From: Betaproteobacteria bacterium
Lineage (GTDB): Bacteria > Pseudomonadota > Gammaproteobacteria > Burkholderiales > Rhodocyclaceae
Direction of reading: 5' to 3'
Assembly: GCA_020621865.1 (NCBI GenBank)
Contig: JAHRYW010000005.1
Coordinates: forward strand, 125,988 to 189,987
Length of the DNA stretch: 64,000 bases
Positions 8,156 through 16,650 of this stretch are shown here, one piece after another; position 1 is the stretch's first letter; every line of letters starts with the position of its first letter. Below the pieces are notes generated by a model. It was not told the origin of the DNA. It saw nothing but the letters and a program-made list of their open reading frames with translations, and made no database searches. The translations under genes and the position numbers were made by a program.

Positions 8156-9511
8156 GTGATCCGCCTGCGCCAACTCGCCAGCTTCGGCCTGGCCACGTCG
8201 CTCCTGCTGGTCATCAGCCAGGGGATCTCCGAAACCCAATCGGAAGTCCCCGCCGGCATGGGCGCCCGCGCCGATGTCGACCGCCCGAAGCCGACCTTCA
8301 TGCTGCACGAGCGCGACAAGCGGGTGCACGGCCTGAAGCCCTTCCAGGAACTGGTCGACCAGGCAGAGCCCGGCAGCGTGCTGCGCCCCCCCGCCGGCAA
8401 CTATGCCGGGCCGGTCGTCATCACCAAACCGCTGACCATTGAAGGCGACGGCAAGGTGACCATCGACGCCGGCGACCGCGGGACGGTGATGGTGCTTAAC
8501 GCCAGCGACACGACCATCCGCGGCATCCACCTGACCGGCTCCGGCGATTCGCACGACACCGACGATTCCTGCCTCGACGTCCGCGGCAACAATAACGTCA
8601 TCGAGAATGTGATCGCCGACAACTGCCTGTTCGGCATCGACCTCAAGCAATCCAACCACAGCACCCTGCGCCACAACCGCATCTCCTCAAAGGATCGCGA
8701 ACTGGGCGTGCGCGGCGATGGCCTGCGCCTGTGGTACAGCAGCGACAACCTGATCGAAGGCAACGAGGTCATCGACTCGCGCGACATGGTGGCCTGGTAT
8801 TCGCACCGCAACATCTACCGCAACAACCTCGGCAAGCGCAGCCGTTACTCGATCCATTTCATGTTCGCCAACGACAACATCGTCGAAGGCAACCGCTTCT
8901 ACGACAATGCCGTCGGCGTCTATTTCATGTACACCGAGGGCGGTGTCCTGCGCAATAACGTCATCTCGCACGCCACAGGTGCCACCGGCATGGGCATCGG
9001 CTTCAAGGAGTCGTCAGGCACGCTGGTTGAAAACAATGAAATCATTTACTGCGGCATCGGCGTCGGTTCCGACCTTTCGCCCTTCCAGCCCGATTCGACC
9101 ATCGAGTTCAAGGGCAACCGCTTTGCCTACAACGGTATCGGTGTCCTGTTCAATTCGGAAACCGGCGGCAACAACCTGCGCGACAACGTTTTCGAAGGCA
9201 ACCTGACCCAGGTCAGCTACGGTAGTCGCAGCGGCGCCGACAATGCCGCCAAGAACTCCTGGGCGGCCAACTACTGGGACGACTACCAGGGCTTCGATCG
9301 CAACGGCGACGGCATCGGCGACCAGAAGCATGAACTGTATTCCTACGCCGACCAGATCTGGATCGAGCTGCCGATGGCCCGCTTCTTCCGCAGTTCGCCC
9401 GTCCTCGAACTGCTCGATTTCCTCGAACGACTCGCCCCCTTCTCGACGCCCGACCTGATCCTGCGCGATGAGCAACCGCGTTTCGTCAAACCGGAAAGGA
9501 AAGCTGCATGA
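8156..9511 (+). CDS. nosD: NosD, periplasmic beta-helix copper-assembly protein
   Basis: 451 residues starting at GTG 8156, just after nosB. An N-terminal hydrophobic segment acts as export signal. The rest is a right-handed parallel beta-helix (CASH/NosD repeats) with repeated Asn ladder motifs such as DNLIEGNEV, HRNIYRNNLG and NDNIVEGNRF. NosD works with the NosFY ABC transporter in maturation of the CuZ site of NosZ. Its partners nosF and nosY lie about 12 kb downstream rather than next to it. The stop overlaps the nosG start (ATGA). Confidence 0.95.
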   Translation: MIRLRQLASFGLATSLLLVISQGISETQSEVPAGMGARADVDRPKPTFMLHERDKRVHGLKPFQELVDQAEPGSVLRPPAGNYAGPVVITKPLTIEGDGKVTIDAGDRGTVMVLNASDTTIRGIHLTGSGDSHDTDDSCLDVRGNNNVIENVIADNCLFGIDLKQSNHSTLRHNRISSKDRELGVRGDGLRLWYSSDNLIEGNEVIDSRDMVAWYSHRNIYRNNLGKRSRYSIHFMFANDNIVEGNRFYDNAVGVYFMYTEGGVLRNNVISHATGATGMGIGFKESSGTLVENNEIIYCGIGVGSDLSPFQPDSTIEFKGNRFAYNGIGVLFNSETGGNNLRDNVFEGNLTQVSYGSRSGADNAAKNSWAANYWDDYQGFDRNGDGIGDQKHELYSYADQIWIELPMARFFRSSPVLELLDFLERLAPFSTPDLILRDEQPRFVKPERKAA

Positions 9512-10380
9512 GCGACCAGGAAGACGACCGCCAAGCGCCGGCCGGCACCACCTCAAGCGCCGCGCCTGCCGTATCGATCGCCAAGCGACAGACCAACCGT
9601 CGCCGCGTACTGCGCACCATCCTGCTGACCGGCGGCGTGCTCGGTGCCGCGATGTCCGGTTTCCTGCCGCTGGTTTACGCCCAGAAGAAACGCCTGCGCC
9701 CGCCCGGCGCGCTCGACGAAAAGGACTTCCTGTCGAGCTGCATCAAGTGCGGCCAGTGCGTGCAAGTCTGCCCGGTTTCGGCCATCAAGCTGGCCGACCT
9801 GGTCGACGGCATGGGCGTCGGCGCACCGTACATCGATGCCCGTGAGCAAGCCTGCGATTTCTCCTGCGATGCCGTGCAATGCATCCTGGCCTGCCCGACC
9901 GGTTCGCTGACTTACCACAAGCCCGATTTTCTGCCCGTGCGCAACGGCGCCGCGCTGGCCGCCAAGCCCATCCTGCTGGCCAAAGAAAAGGACGCCGAAC
10001 CGACGCTGAACCTCAACGAGCGCATCGGTGTCGCCCGCCTGGTCCGCCCGGAGGCCTGCCTGGCCGTCCAGGGCAAGGGCTTCAAGGGGCAGACGCGCGG
10101 CCCTGGTTTCAAGGGCAAGATGCGCTACATGGCCGTCGATCGCTGGAAGCCGATTCCGATCGCCGAGCACCCCTACGACGTCGCCGAATGCGACCTGTGC
10201 GCCAGCGAATGCCCGATCAAGGGGGCCATCTCGATCGAAACCGTCTTCGCCCCGGATGGCAGCCAGCGCAAGTCGCCGGTCGTCCATGAACCCTGCGTCG
10301 GGTGCGGCGTCTGCGAAATGGTCTGTCCGGTTGAACCGACGGCCATCGCCATCGAAGCCCGGGAGGTGTGGAAAGTATGA
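9508..10380 (+). CDS. nosG: NosG, periplasmic polyferredoxin (NapG-like)
   Basis: 290 residues. A twin-arginine type signal (NRRRVLRTILLTGG) precedes several [4Fe-4S] motifs: CIKCGQCVQVCPVSAI, CDFSCDAVQCILACP, CDLCASECPIKGA and CVGCGVCEMVCPVEP. NapG/NosG proteins pair with the membrane protein NapH/NosH to move electrons from menaquinol to the periplasm. In clade II clusters this is proposed to supply NosZ. It overlaps nosD upstream and nosH downstream by 4 bp each, a tight operon. Confidence 0.95.
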   Translation: MSDQEDDRQAPAGTTSSAAPAVSIAKRQTNRRRVLRTILLTGGVLGAAMSGFLPLVYAQKKRLRPPGALDEKDFLSSCIKCGQCVQVCPVSAIKLADLVDGMGVGAPYIDAREQACDFSCDAVQCILACPTGSLTYHKPDFLPVRNGAALAAKPILLAKEKDAEPTLNLNERIGVARLVRPEACLAVQGKGFKGQTRGPGFKGKMRYMAVDRWKPIPIAEHPYDVAECDLCASECPIKGAISIETVFAPDGSQRKSPVVHEPCVGCGVCEMVCPVEPTAIAIEAREVWKV

Positions 10381-11363
10381 GCGAACGCCTGAAACGCCGC
10401 TTCGTAGACCAGATCAAGGTGCTGTTCGGCTGGGATCCGGCCAAGCCAAGCAAGCCGGAGGACATCAGTCCCGAAGCGCAGAAGATTCATTTCTACAAGA
10501 AGGGCAACCGCGATCTGATCGAGCAGAAGCTGCATGCACGCGCCCATGCCGAACACGGCAACAAGTGGCGTAACCGCCGCTGGGCAACGCTGATTTTCGC
10601 CAACCTGCTGTTTGCCGTTTCCTTCGCCCTCGACATCCAGATTCTCGAAGGCGCGCTGACCGCCTCGCGCTTCGTCGGCTTCCACCTGATCGACCTGAAT
10701 TCAGCGCTGCAGGTCATGCTGGCCCACAAGCACATCATCAACAACCTGCTGATCGGCACCGGCACCGTACTCGTGCTGTGGGTACTGCTGGGCGGGCGCA
10801 CCTTCTGCTCCTGGGTCTGCCCCTATCACCTGCTGGCCGAATGGGCGGAAAAGCTGCACCTGTTCCTGGCCAAGAAGAAACTGGTCACCGACCAGACCAT
10901 GGACCGTCGCCTGCGCACCGTCTTCTGGATCGTCTTCGCGCTGCTCGCCCTGGCTACCGGCTACACCGTCTTCGAGGCCATCTCGCCGACCGGCATTCTC
11001 TCCCGTGCGCTGATCTACGGCCCGGGACTGGCCGTGCTCTGGGTGCTGGCCCTGCTCTTCTTCGAAGTCTTCTTCTCGCGCCGCGCCTGGTGCCGCTACG
11101 CCTGCCCGATCGGCCTGACCTACGGCGTCGTCGGCATCGTTTCGCCGCTGCGCATCAAGTACAAGCTCGACGGCTGCTTCCATGAAGGCGACTGCCGCAA
11201 GGTCTGCCTGGTGCCGCACGTGCTCGACACGGTGATCAAGGGCCGCGCCGTCGAAACCGAAGTCGCAATCGGCCCCGACTGCACACGCTGCGGCCTGTGC
11301 GTCGACACCTGCCCGACCGGCTCGCTGACTTTCGAGGTCAAGGGCCTGTCGAAACTGATGTGA
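10377..11363 (+). CDS. nosH: NosH, membrane quinol-oxidising ferredoxin (NapH-like)
   Basis: 328 residues, starting at the ATG overlapping the nosG stop. It has four to five transmembrane helices, two cytoplasmic Cys-X3-CP motifs typical of NapH (CSWVCPYHLL, CRYACPIGLT) and one C-terminal ferredoxin motif (CTRCGLCVDTCPTGSL). It is thought to oxidise menaquinol together with NosG; menaquinone genes menE and menF are present in this window. In most nos clusters nosF follows directly; here the next nos gene is 10 kb away. Confidence 0.95.
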   Translation: MSERLKRRFVDQIKVLFGWDPAKPSKPEDISPEAQKIHFYKKGNRDLIEQKLHARAHAEHGNKWRNRRWATLIFANLLFAVSFALDIQILEGALTASRFVGFHLIDLNSALQVMLAHKHIINNLLIGTGTVLVLWVLLGGRTFCSWVCPYHLLAEWAEKLHLFLAKKKLVTDQTMDRRLRTVFWIVFALLALATGYTVFEAISPTGILSRALIYGPGLAVLWVLALLFFEVFFSRRAWCRYACPIGLTYGVVGIVSPLRIKYKLDGCFHEGDCRKVCLVPHVLDTVIKGRAVETEVAIGPDCTRCGLCVDTCPTGSLTFEVKGLSKLM

Positions 11364-11396
11364 TTTTGGCCAAAATTTCCGGCTTACCGTAGCATT
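11363..11396 (+). repeat. Dispersed repeat, copy 2
   Basis: TTTTGGCCAAAATTTCC tract followed by TACCGTAGCATT, one mismatch to the core. It begins at the nosH stop codon, exactly where the nos cluster is interrupted. Confidence 0.75.
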
Positions 11397-11712
11397 TACG
11401 GCGGTCCGCCGGGCAGCTGCAAAATCTCGACTAGGTTGACCGCCTGATCTCACGACATCTGACCACGCAATATGGTTGCCTTGACCTGTTGCCGACAGAC
11501 AGCAGTCGGCCAATTGCCGCCGGTCGCAGAAGCTTACACATAGCGGACGCTCAAACTTTCCAAATGCATAATGCTTGTTCATCGGCCCCAATGCCGATAA
11601 TCTCTTTGTCATTCAATGTTTGAGGCCCCATTCAATGTCTCCGCATGATTTCAAGAACCTGCCGCTTATGAACCTGAAACGCAATACAAGCAATCACTTG
11701 GATTGATGCCTG
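11397..11712. other. AT-richer intergenic stretch without a gene
   Basis: No credible coding region. It holds a direct repeat CATTCAATGT (near 11611 and 11631) and leads into an AT-rich gene. Base composition drops clearly compared with the nos genes, suggesting the edge of an insertion. Confidence 0.5.
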
Positions 11713-12825
11713 ATGCTAAATATTGCCCTTGCGCTCGCTTTTGCATTTTCATCACTGCTATCACCAGGAGGGCGAATTCTTCGCTTGGCAATTGAAGAGC
11801 CCGTTCTACATAGCCTCCCTCCCTACCAAGGGCATTTGCTTTTGGCATTCGCGAACTATTGGGTTCCAGCCGTTATAGCGTATTTAGCGCTGCGCTTATT
11901 ACGTGCTAATTCTTGGCTCTGGCCACGTCCAGCCATTCACGTTTTACTAGGGCTGGCAAACGCTCTAATTGTGTTTTATTTTGCTGCAAGGGTGTTTGCG
12001 TCCACGGTACAGGGTGGTGGCGCGAGTTTCGCAGTAATGTCATTTGCTCCGCTTGTGATTTTTCCAGCATGGGCAATGCTGGCCGCGGGGCTTATTTGGT
12101 TGGCATTTCGTTCAATCCGCAATCGACAAGAAACCCAACCTATCGGTTCTAGGGCGCTTGGCATTGGCGAGGGAATTGCGATAGCAATGGCGCTAGGCAT
12201 CCCTGCTGTAGCAGTTGCATCAACTTTGTTTCTTACAGAAAACGCTCCCTTTAGACTCGCAAAAGAAGCGGATAAGTTGTTCAATGAAAAATGCAAGAGT
12301 GCCGGTGAAGTCATTATCAATCACCCTCAAAATGTCCAGAGCATCTACCTCGACCAAGACGGAGGGCAGTACTTTGACAACATAGTCAACGGTGTCTATG
12401 GCAGCTATGGAAGCAGCATTCTTGGTGAACCGCTGGTGAATAGCGGGTTGCTGTTGTACTTCGAAAAGAAAAATGATCGGCAACAAATTGATGGAGGTAT
12501 CGCCAAGTACCATAAGCATGGTCTCAAGGACTGGAAAGGCGAGCCAGTAGAGGAACTCACAAGCGAATACGGCGTGTTCCAAAAATCTCTAGTTAGCGAC
12601 AGCGATGAGAAGAGACTGGGAGTTCGCGGGATGGAGATTACGATAAAGAATATGAAGACTGAACAGACTGTCGCAACTCTCACGTTCTTTACGAGTAGCC
12701 GCCATAGAAAAATTTGCGGTCAGTCTAGCGATGGGCGTTTTGGTGTGAGTGATTTCATTAGAAAGTCACTGAACCTGACGAGGCAGTTTCCCGATGCGTT
12801 TCCAGCGGCTACGCAGCGTCCCTGA
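11713..12825 (+). CDS. AT-rich hypothetical membrane protein, probably acquired
   Basis: 370 residues. The first half has about five hydrophobic helices; the second half is soluble, with a pattern of charged and aromatic residues (YLDQDGGQYFDNIVNGVYG, KYHKHGLKDWKGEPVEEL). I do not recognise a family. Base composition and codon use are much less GC-rich than in the surrounding genes. With the repeat copy at 11363 on its left, the gene looks like foreign DNA inserted between the two halves of the nos system. Confidence 0.65.
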   Translation: MLNIALALAFAFSSLLSPGGRILRLAIEEPVLHSLPPYQGHLLLAFANYWVPAVIAYLALRLLRANSWLWPRPAIHVLLGLANALIVFYFAARVFASTVQGGGASFAVMSFAPLVIFPAWAMLAAGLIWLAFRSIRNRQETQPIGSRALGIGEGIAIAMALGIPAVAVASTLFLTENAPFRLAKEADKLFNEKCKSAGEVIINHPQNVQSIYLDQDGGQYFDNIVNGVYGSYGSSILGEPLVNSGLLLYFEKKNDRQQIDGGIAKYHKHGLKDWKGEPVEELTSEYGVFQKSLVSDSDEKRLGVRGMEITIKNMKTEQTVATLTFFTSSRHRKICGQSSDGRFGVSDFIRKSLNLTRQFPDAFPAATQRP

Positions 12826-12964
12826 TCTATCGCATTGAAGGTCCGCATTCGAAAAACTTGATCGGCAGCTATGGGTCGATTCGAGCCGGCCAGGTAGATG
12901 CGACTCTGTGGTCAGCTTGGTTGAGCATGCAGGGTCTGGCCAGCGCGATTCTGCAGGTAGCGCC

Positions 12965-13870
12965 TCAGCGCTCCCCGCCCCGCCATGCGGCCAGGGCCGC
13001 CGTTGCATCTTCCAGCGTGACCAGCCGTTTGATCCCGGGCACGTCAGCCAGCCGCCGGATACCACCGCCGCCCACCCACAGCGCCACTTCATCCGGCAAC
13101 GCCGCCCGTAGCTGTTGCAGCAGCATCGGTATCTGGCGCTGGGGAAAAGCCACCGAAAACGAGAGCGCGACGATATCGGCACGATGGGCCGTCGCCGCAC
13201 GGCTGATCTCGAGCAGCGGCATCTGCGTCCCCAGCGGGATGCACTCCGCCCCCTCCAGCGCGAACAGCGCTTCGACCATCAACAGCCCCAGCACATGTTG
13301 CTCGTCCGGTACGCTGGTCAGCAGGATGCGCGGGTCGCGCGGGCCGGTTGGCAAGGTGGCGACCGCCTGGCGGAGCAAACGCTTGGTCAGTTCGGTGAAC
13401 AGGTGTTCCTCGAAGACCTCGAAAGTGCCGCGCTCCCAGTATTCACCGACCTGACTGGTCAACGGCGCCACAGTGTCCTGGACAAAACCCTGCAGTCCCT
13501 GGCGGGCCAGACGCTGTTGCATGGCCTGCTGGTAAGCGGCGACGTCGTGCCGCTTGATCAGCGACAACAGTTCGTCGAGTTCGCTGGCGGCAACCGGATC
13601 GGCTGACCTGATCGGCTCCTTCCGGCGCGGCGCCAGCACGGCCAGTTCGGCGACCGGCGTCGCAATCAGCTTGCCAGGGCGATGCCCGGCATCCATCAGC
13701 CGCTTGATCAGGCGTAGCCGCTCGACCTGCTCGGGCGGATAGCAGCGCTCGCCGTTGGCGTCGCGCTCCGGTACGGGGAATCCATAGCGGCGTTCCCACA
13801 TGCGCAGGACGTCCTTGGACAGGCCGGTATCGCGCTCGACAGCGGCGATATTGAAATGGGTGGCATTCAT
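12965..13870 (-). CDS. LitR/CarH-like B12-dependent light-sensing MerR-family repressor
   Basis: 301 residues. A MerR-type winged helix (residues about 4-72) includes GLSKDVLRMWERRYGFP. It is followed by a helical and a Rossmann-like cobalamin domain with the family motif W-X9-EH (WERGTFEVFEEH), which holds the Ado-B12 upper face and lower ligand region, and by EQHVLG, matching the ExHxxG motif that coordinates cobalt. Proteins of this class bind DNA as B12 tetramers in the dark and release it in light. It is divergent from the cluster starting with glutathione peroxidase and shares a promoter region with 11-bp direct repeats. I start at ATG 13870, leaving the operators upstream; ATG 13885 is possible. 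Confidence 0.88.
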   Translation of the reverse strand: MNATHFNIAAVERDTGLSKDVLRMWERRYGFPVPERDANGERCYPPEQVERLRLIKRLMDAGHRPGKLIATPVAELAVLAPRRKEPIRSADPVAASELDELLSLIKRHDVAAYQQAMQQRLARQGLQGFVQDTVAPLTSQVGEYWERGTFEVFEEHLFTELTKRLLRQAVATLPTGPRDPRILLTSVPDEQHVLGLLMVEALFALEGAECIPLGTQMPLLEISRAATAHRADIVALSFSVAFPQRQIPMLLQQLRAALPDEVALWVGGGGIRRLADVPGIKRLVTLEDATAALAAWRGGER

Positions 13871-13881
13871 ATTTGTCCTGT

Positions 13882-13910
13882 ACAAACGTTAGACAAACCA
13901 TTGACAAACG
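13882..13910. promoter_or_regulatory. Three ACAAAC direct repeats at 11-bp spacing, probable LitR operator
   Basis: ACAAACG at 13882, ACAAACC at 13893 and ACAAACG at 13904 are spaced exactly 11 bp apart. CarH-type repressors bind tandem 11-bp direct repeats. The last one overlaps the -35 element TTGACA of the forward promoter, so binding would block transcription. A palindrome TTTGTCCAGGACAAA follows at 13946-13960. Confidence 0.65.
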
Positions 13911-13929
13911 ATTCTTTGATGTCTATCTT
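13901..13929 (+). promoter_or_regulatory. Sigma-70 type promoter of the light cluster
   Basis: TTGACA (13901-13906), 17-bp spacer, TATCTT (13924-13929), about 50 bp before the glutathione peroxidase ATG. The -35 lies in the third 11-bp repeat. Confidence 0.7.
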
Positions 13930-13945
13930 ACGAACAAGAACTCGA

Positions 13946-13960
13946 TTTGTCCAGGACAAA
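13946..13960. promoter_or_regulatory. Palindrome in the leader of the light cluster
   Basis: TTTGTCCAGGACAAA is a perfect inverted repeat about 17 bp downstream of the -10 box. A similar half (TTTGTCCTGTACAAA) lies at 13872-13886. It may be a second operator. Confidence 0.5.
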
Positions 13961-13978
13961 ACAAACAAGGAATATTCC

Positions 13979-14539
13979 ATGACCAAGCTGCCCAAAAAAA
14001 TTCTTGCGCTGGCCGCCCTGGTTTCAGCCTGTCTCGCTGGCCCGGCCTACGCCGCCCCCTGCCCGCCCTTGCTGAACCAAGCGCTGACCAGTTTGCAGGA
14101 CGGCAAGCCAATGCCGCTCTGCCAATACGCCGGCAAGGTCATCCTGGTCGTCAATACCGCCAGCTACTGCGGCTTCACCTCGCAATACGACGGCCTGGAA
14201 AAGCTCTACGCCCGGCTCAAGGACAAGGGGCTGGTCGTGCTCGGTTTTCCGTCCAACGACTTTGGCGAACAGGAGCCGGGCAGCGAAAAGGAAATCGCCG
14301 AGTTCTGCCGCCTGACCTATGGCGTCGAGTTCCCGATGGCTGGCAAGACCGTGGTCAAGGGCAAGAACGCGCATCCCTTCTACCTCAGGCTGGCCGAGAT
14401 CACCGACAGCCGCCCGAAGTGGAATTTCCACAAGTATCTGATTAACCGCGATGCCACGCAGGTCGTCGCCTTCGGCAGCTTCACCAAGCCGGACGATGCC
14501 GACCTGCTGAAGACCATCGACCGCTTCCTGGCCCAGTAA
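13979..14539 (+). CDS. Exported glutathione peroxidase-family protein
   Basis: 186 residues with a Sec signal peptide (LALAALVSACLAGPAYA). The catalytic Cys is in VNTASYCGFTSQY, followed by FPSNDFGEQEPGS and the Trp motif KWNFHKYLI. It would reduce peroxides, probably with thioredoxin as donor, in the periplasm. It is the first gene after the LitR-like operator, where light-regulated clusters of other proteobacteria often have photolyase; a role against photo-oxidative lipid peroxides is inferred. Confidence 0.93.
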   Translation: MTKLPKKILALAALVSACLAGPAYAAPCPPLLNQALTSLQDGKPMPLCQYAGKVILVVNTASYCGFTSQYDGLEKLYARLKDKGLVVLGFPSNDFGEQEPGSEKEIAEFCRLTYGVEFPMAGKTVVKGKNAHPFYLRLAEITDSRPKWNFHKYLINRDATQVVAFGSFTKPDDADLLKTIDRFLAQ

Positions 14540-14549
14540 GGAGACTGCC

Positions 14550-15878
14550 ATGACGACCAGAAAACGCATCGCCGTCGTCGGCGCCGGCATTTCCGGACTG
14601 GCCAGCGCCTGGCTGCTGAGCCGCCACCACGACGTCACGCTGTTCGAAGCCGGCAGCTACCTCGGTGGCCACACCAACACCGTCGACGTGACGCTCGAAG
14701 GCCGTACGCATCCGGTCGATACCGGCTTTCTCGTCTTCAACGAAAAAACCTATCCCAACCTGATCGCGCTGTTTGAGCACCTCGGCGTGGACAGCGTCGA
14801 GACCGAAATGTCCTTTGCCGTCAGCCTGGAGAATCCGCGCCTCGAATGGGCCGGCAGCAACCTGGCGACAATTTTCGGCCAGAAGCGCAACCTCGTTCGC
14901 CGCGAATTCTGGCGCATGCTGGCCGACATCCTGCGCTTCAACCGCGACAGCAACGCCTGGCTGCTCGCTCACCCCGACAACCGGCGCAGCCTGCGCGAAT
15001 TCCTGTCCGAAGGTCGCTACTCGGCCGCCTTCGCCGACTGGTACCTGCTGCCGATGGCCGCCGCCATCTGGTCCTGCCCAACCGGCCAGATGCTCGACAT
15101 GCCGCTCGCCACCTTCATCCGCTTTTGCCAGAACCACGGCCTGCTGCAGGTCTTCGACCGCCCGATGTGGCGCACCGTGTATGGCGGCGGGCGCGAATAC
15201 GTCCGCCAACTGGCCGCCGAAATCAAGGCCAACGGCTCGCACTGTCGCCTCGCCTGTCCGGTCAGCGCCGTCACCCGCGACGGCGGCGGCCTGCGCGTCA
15301 CCCATGGCCGCGGCAGCGAAAGCTTCGATCAGGTCGTCATGGCCTGCCACAGCGACCAGTCGCTGGCCATCCTCGGCTTCACGGCCAGCGATGCCCAGCG
15401 CGAGGTGCTGTCGGCCATCCGCTACCAGCCCAATCGCGCCGTGCTGCACACCGACCCGGCCCTGCTGCCGCGCGACCGCAAGCTGTGGTCGGCCTGGAAC
15501 TACTTTGCCGCTGCCGGCCAGCCCGGCGAGCAGCCGGTCGGCGTCTCCTACCTGATCAACAAGCTGCAGCCGCTGCCGTTCCAGACGCCGGTCGTCGTCA
15601 CCCTCAACCCGGCCCGCGAACCGGATCCGGCCAAGGTGCTGGCCGAATTCGACTACGCCCACCCGATCTTCGACGGCCCGGCCATCGCCGCGCAGCAGCG
15701 TCTGCGCGACCCGGCCAGCGGCATCCAGGGCGAGGGCGGCATCTGGCTGGCCGGCGCCTGGGGCAGCTACGGATTCCACGAAGACGGTCTCAAATCGGCG
15801 CTGCGCGTCGCCAACGGCCTGGGCATCCAGGCGCCGTGGCAAGCCGGCAGCGGCAGTTCGCAGCAAGCCCAGGCCTGA
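14550..15878 (+). CDS. FAD-dependent oxidoreductase (amine-oxidase/NAD(P)-binding fold) of the cfa cluster
   Basis: 442 residues. An N-terminal dinucleotide motif (VVGAGISGLASAWLL) with GGHTNTVDV marks an FAD protein of the flavin amine oxidase fold. The C-terminal block GIWLAGAWGSYGFHEDGLKSAL is the second FAD-contact region. Genes of this type sit next to DUF1365 and cyclopropane synthase in many proteobacteria and are linked to fatty-acid modification. The exact reaction is unknown. It starts 10 bp after the peroxidase gene. Confidence 0.9.
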   Translation: MTTRKRIAVVGAGISGLASAWLLSRHHDVTLFEAGSYLGGHTNTVDVTLEGRTHPVDTGFLVFNEKTYPNLIALFEHLGVDSVETEMSFAVSLENPRLEWAGSNLATIFGQKRNLVRREFWRMLADILRFNRDSNAWLLAHPDNRRSLREFLSEGRYSAAFADWYLLPMAAAIWSCPTGQMLDMPLATFIRFCQNHGLLQVFDRPMWRTVYGGGREYVRQLAAEIKANGSHCRLACPVSAVTRDGGGLRVTHGRGSESFDQVVMACHSDQSLAILGFTASDAQREVLSAIRYQPNRAVLHTDPALLPRDRKLWSAWNYFAAAGQPGEQPVGVSYLINKLQPLPFQTPVVVTLNPAREPDPAKVLAEFDYAHPIFDGPAIAAQQRLRDPASGIQGEGGIWLAGAWGSYGFHEDGLKSALRVANGLGIQAPWQAGSGSSQQAQA

Positions 15879-15885
15879 CCCCGCC

Positions 15886-16650
15886 ATGACCGCCCGCCCC
15901 CGGCTCTTTCTCGGTAACGTGATGCACCGCCGCCTGCGGCCGGTGGTCAATGCCTTCGTCTATCCGGTGTTCTACATCCAGTTGCCGCTGCGCGATCTGG
16001 AATCCGCAATTTGCCCGTTTTTTGCCATCGACCGTAGCTATCTGCTCAGTTTCTGGCAAAAGGACCACGGCCCGCGCGACGGCAGCCCGCTGCTACCGTG
16101 GATCACCGCCCGCCTGCGCGAACGCGGCCTGCCCGACGACGGCGAGATCATCCTGCAGACCTTCCCCCGCCTGTTCGGCTACGTCTTCAACCCCGTCAGC
16201 TTCTGGTTCTGCCACGACCGCAGCGGGGCGCTGATTGCCGTGCTGGCCGAGGTCAACAACACCTTCGGCGGCACCCACGCCTACCTGCTGCACAACCCCG
16301 GCGGCGCGCCCCTGCGCGATGGCCAGTTACTGCGCGCCGACAAATGCTTCCATGTCTCGCCGTTCAACGAGATCGTCGGCGGCTACCGCTTCCGCTTCCA
16401 TCTCGACCGGCCGGCCCAACTGGCCCGCATCGACTACGACGATGCCGACGGCGAACTGCTGCGCACCGCCATCGCCGGTAAACCGCGCGAGTGGCGTTCG
16501 AGCGCGCTGCTCGGCGCCTTCCTGAAAATGCCCGTCATGACGGCCGGCGTAATGCTGCGCATCCACTGGCAGGCCCTGAAACTCTGGCTCAAAGGCGTGC
16601 CCTTCCGTGGCGCCCGCGTCCCTCAACCTCTCCGGGAATCGACCAAATGA
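15886..16650 (+). CDS. DUF1365 family protein
   Basis: 254 residues, matching the family: N-terminal GNVMHRRLRPVVNAFVYPVF, then RLFGYVFNPVSFWFCHD and EVNNTFGGTHAYLL. Function unknown; consistently found between an FAD oxidoreductase and cyclopropane synthase. The stop overlaps the next start by 4 bp. A probable in-frame copy of the dispersed repeat encodes the segment around CPFFAIDRSYLL. Confidence 0.92.
   Translation: MTARPRLFLGNVMHRRLRPVVNAFVYPVFYIQLPLRDLESAICPFFAIDRSYLLSFWQKDHGPRDGSPLLPWITARLRERGLPDDGEIILQTFPRLFGYVFNPVSFWFCHDRSGALIAVLAEVNNTFGGTHAYLLHNPGGAPLRDGQLLRADKCFHVSPFNEIVGGYRFRFHLDRPAQLARIDYDDADGELLRTAIAGKPREWRSSALLGAFLKMPVMTAGVMLRIHWQALKLWLKGVPFRGARVPQPLRESTK
16008..16038 (+). repeat. 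Dispersed repeat, probable copy 13 (inside DUF1365 gene)
   Basis: CAATTTGCCCGTTTTTTGCC followed by a partial core GACCGTAGC at 16030-16038, after which the match ends. It stays in frame. Confidence 0.55.
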
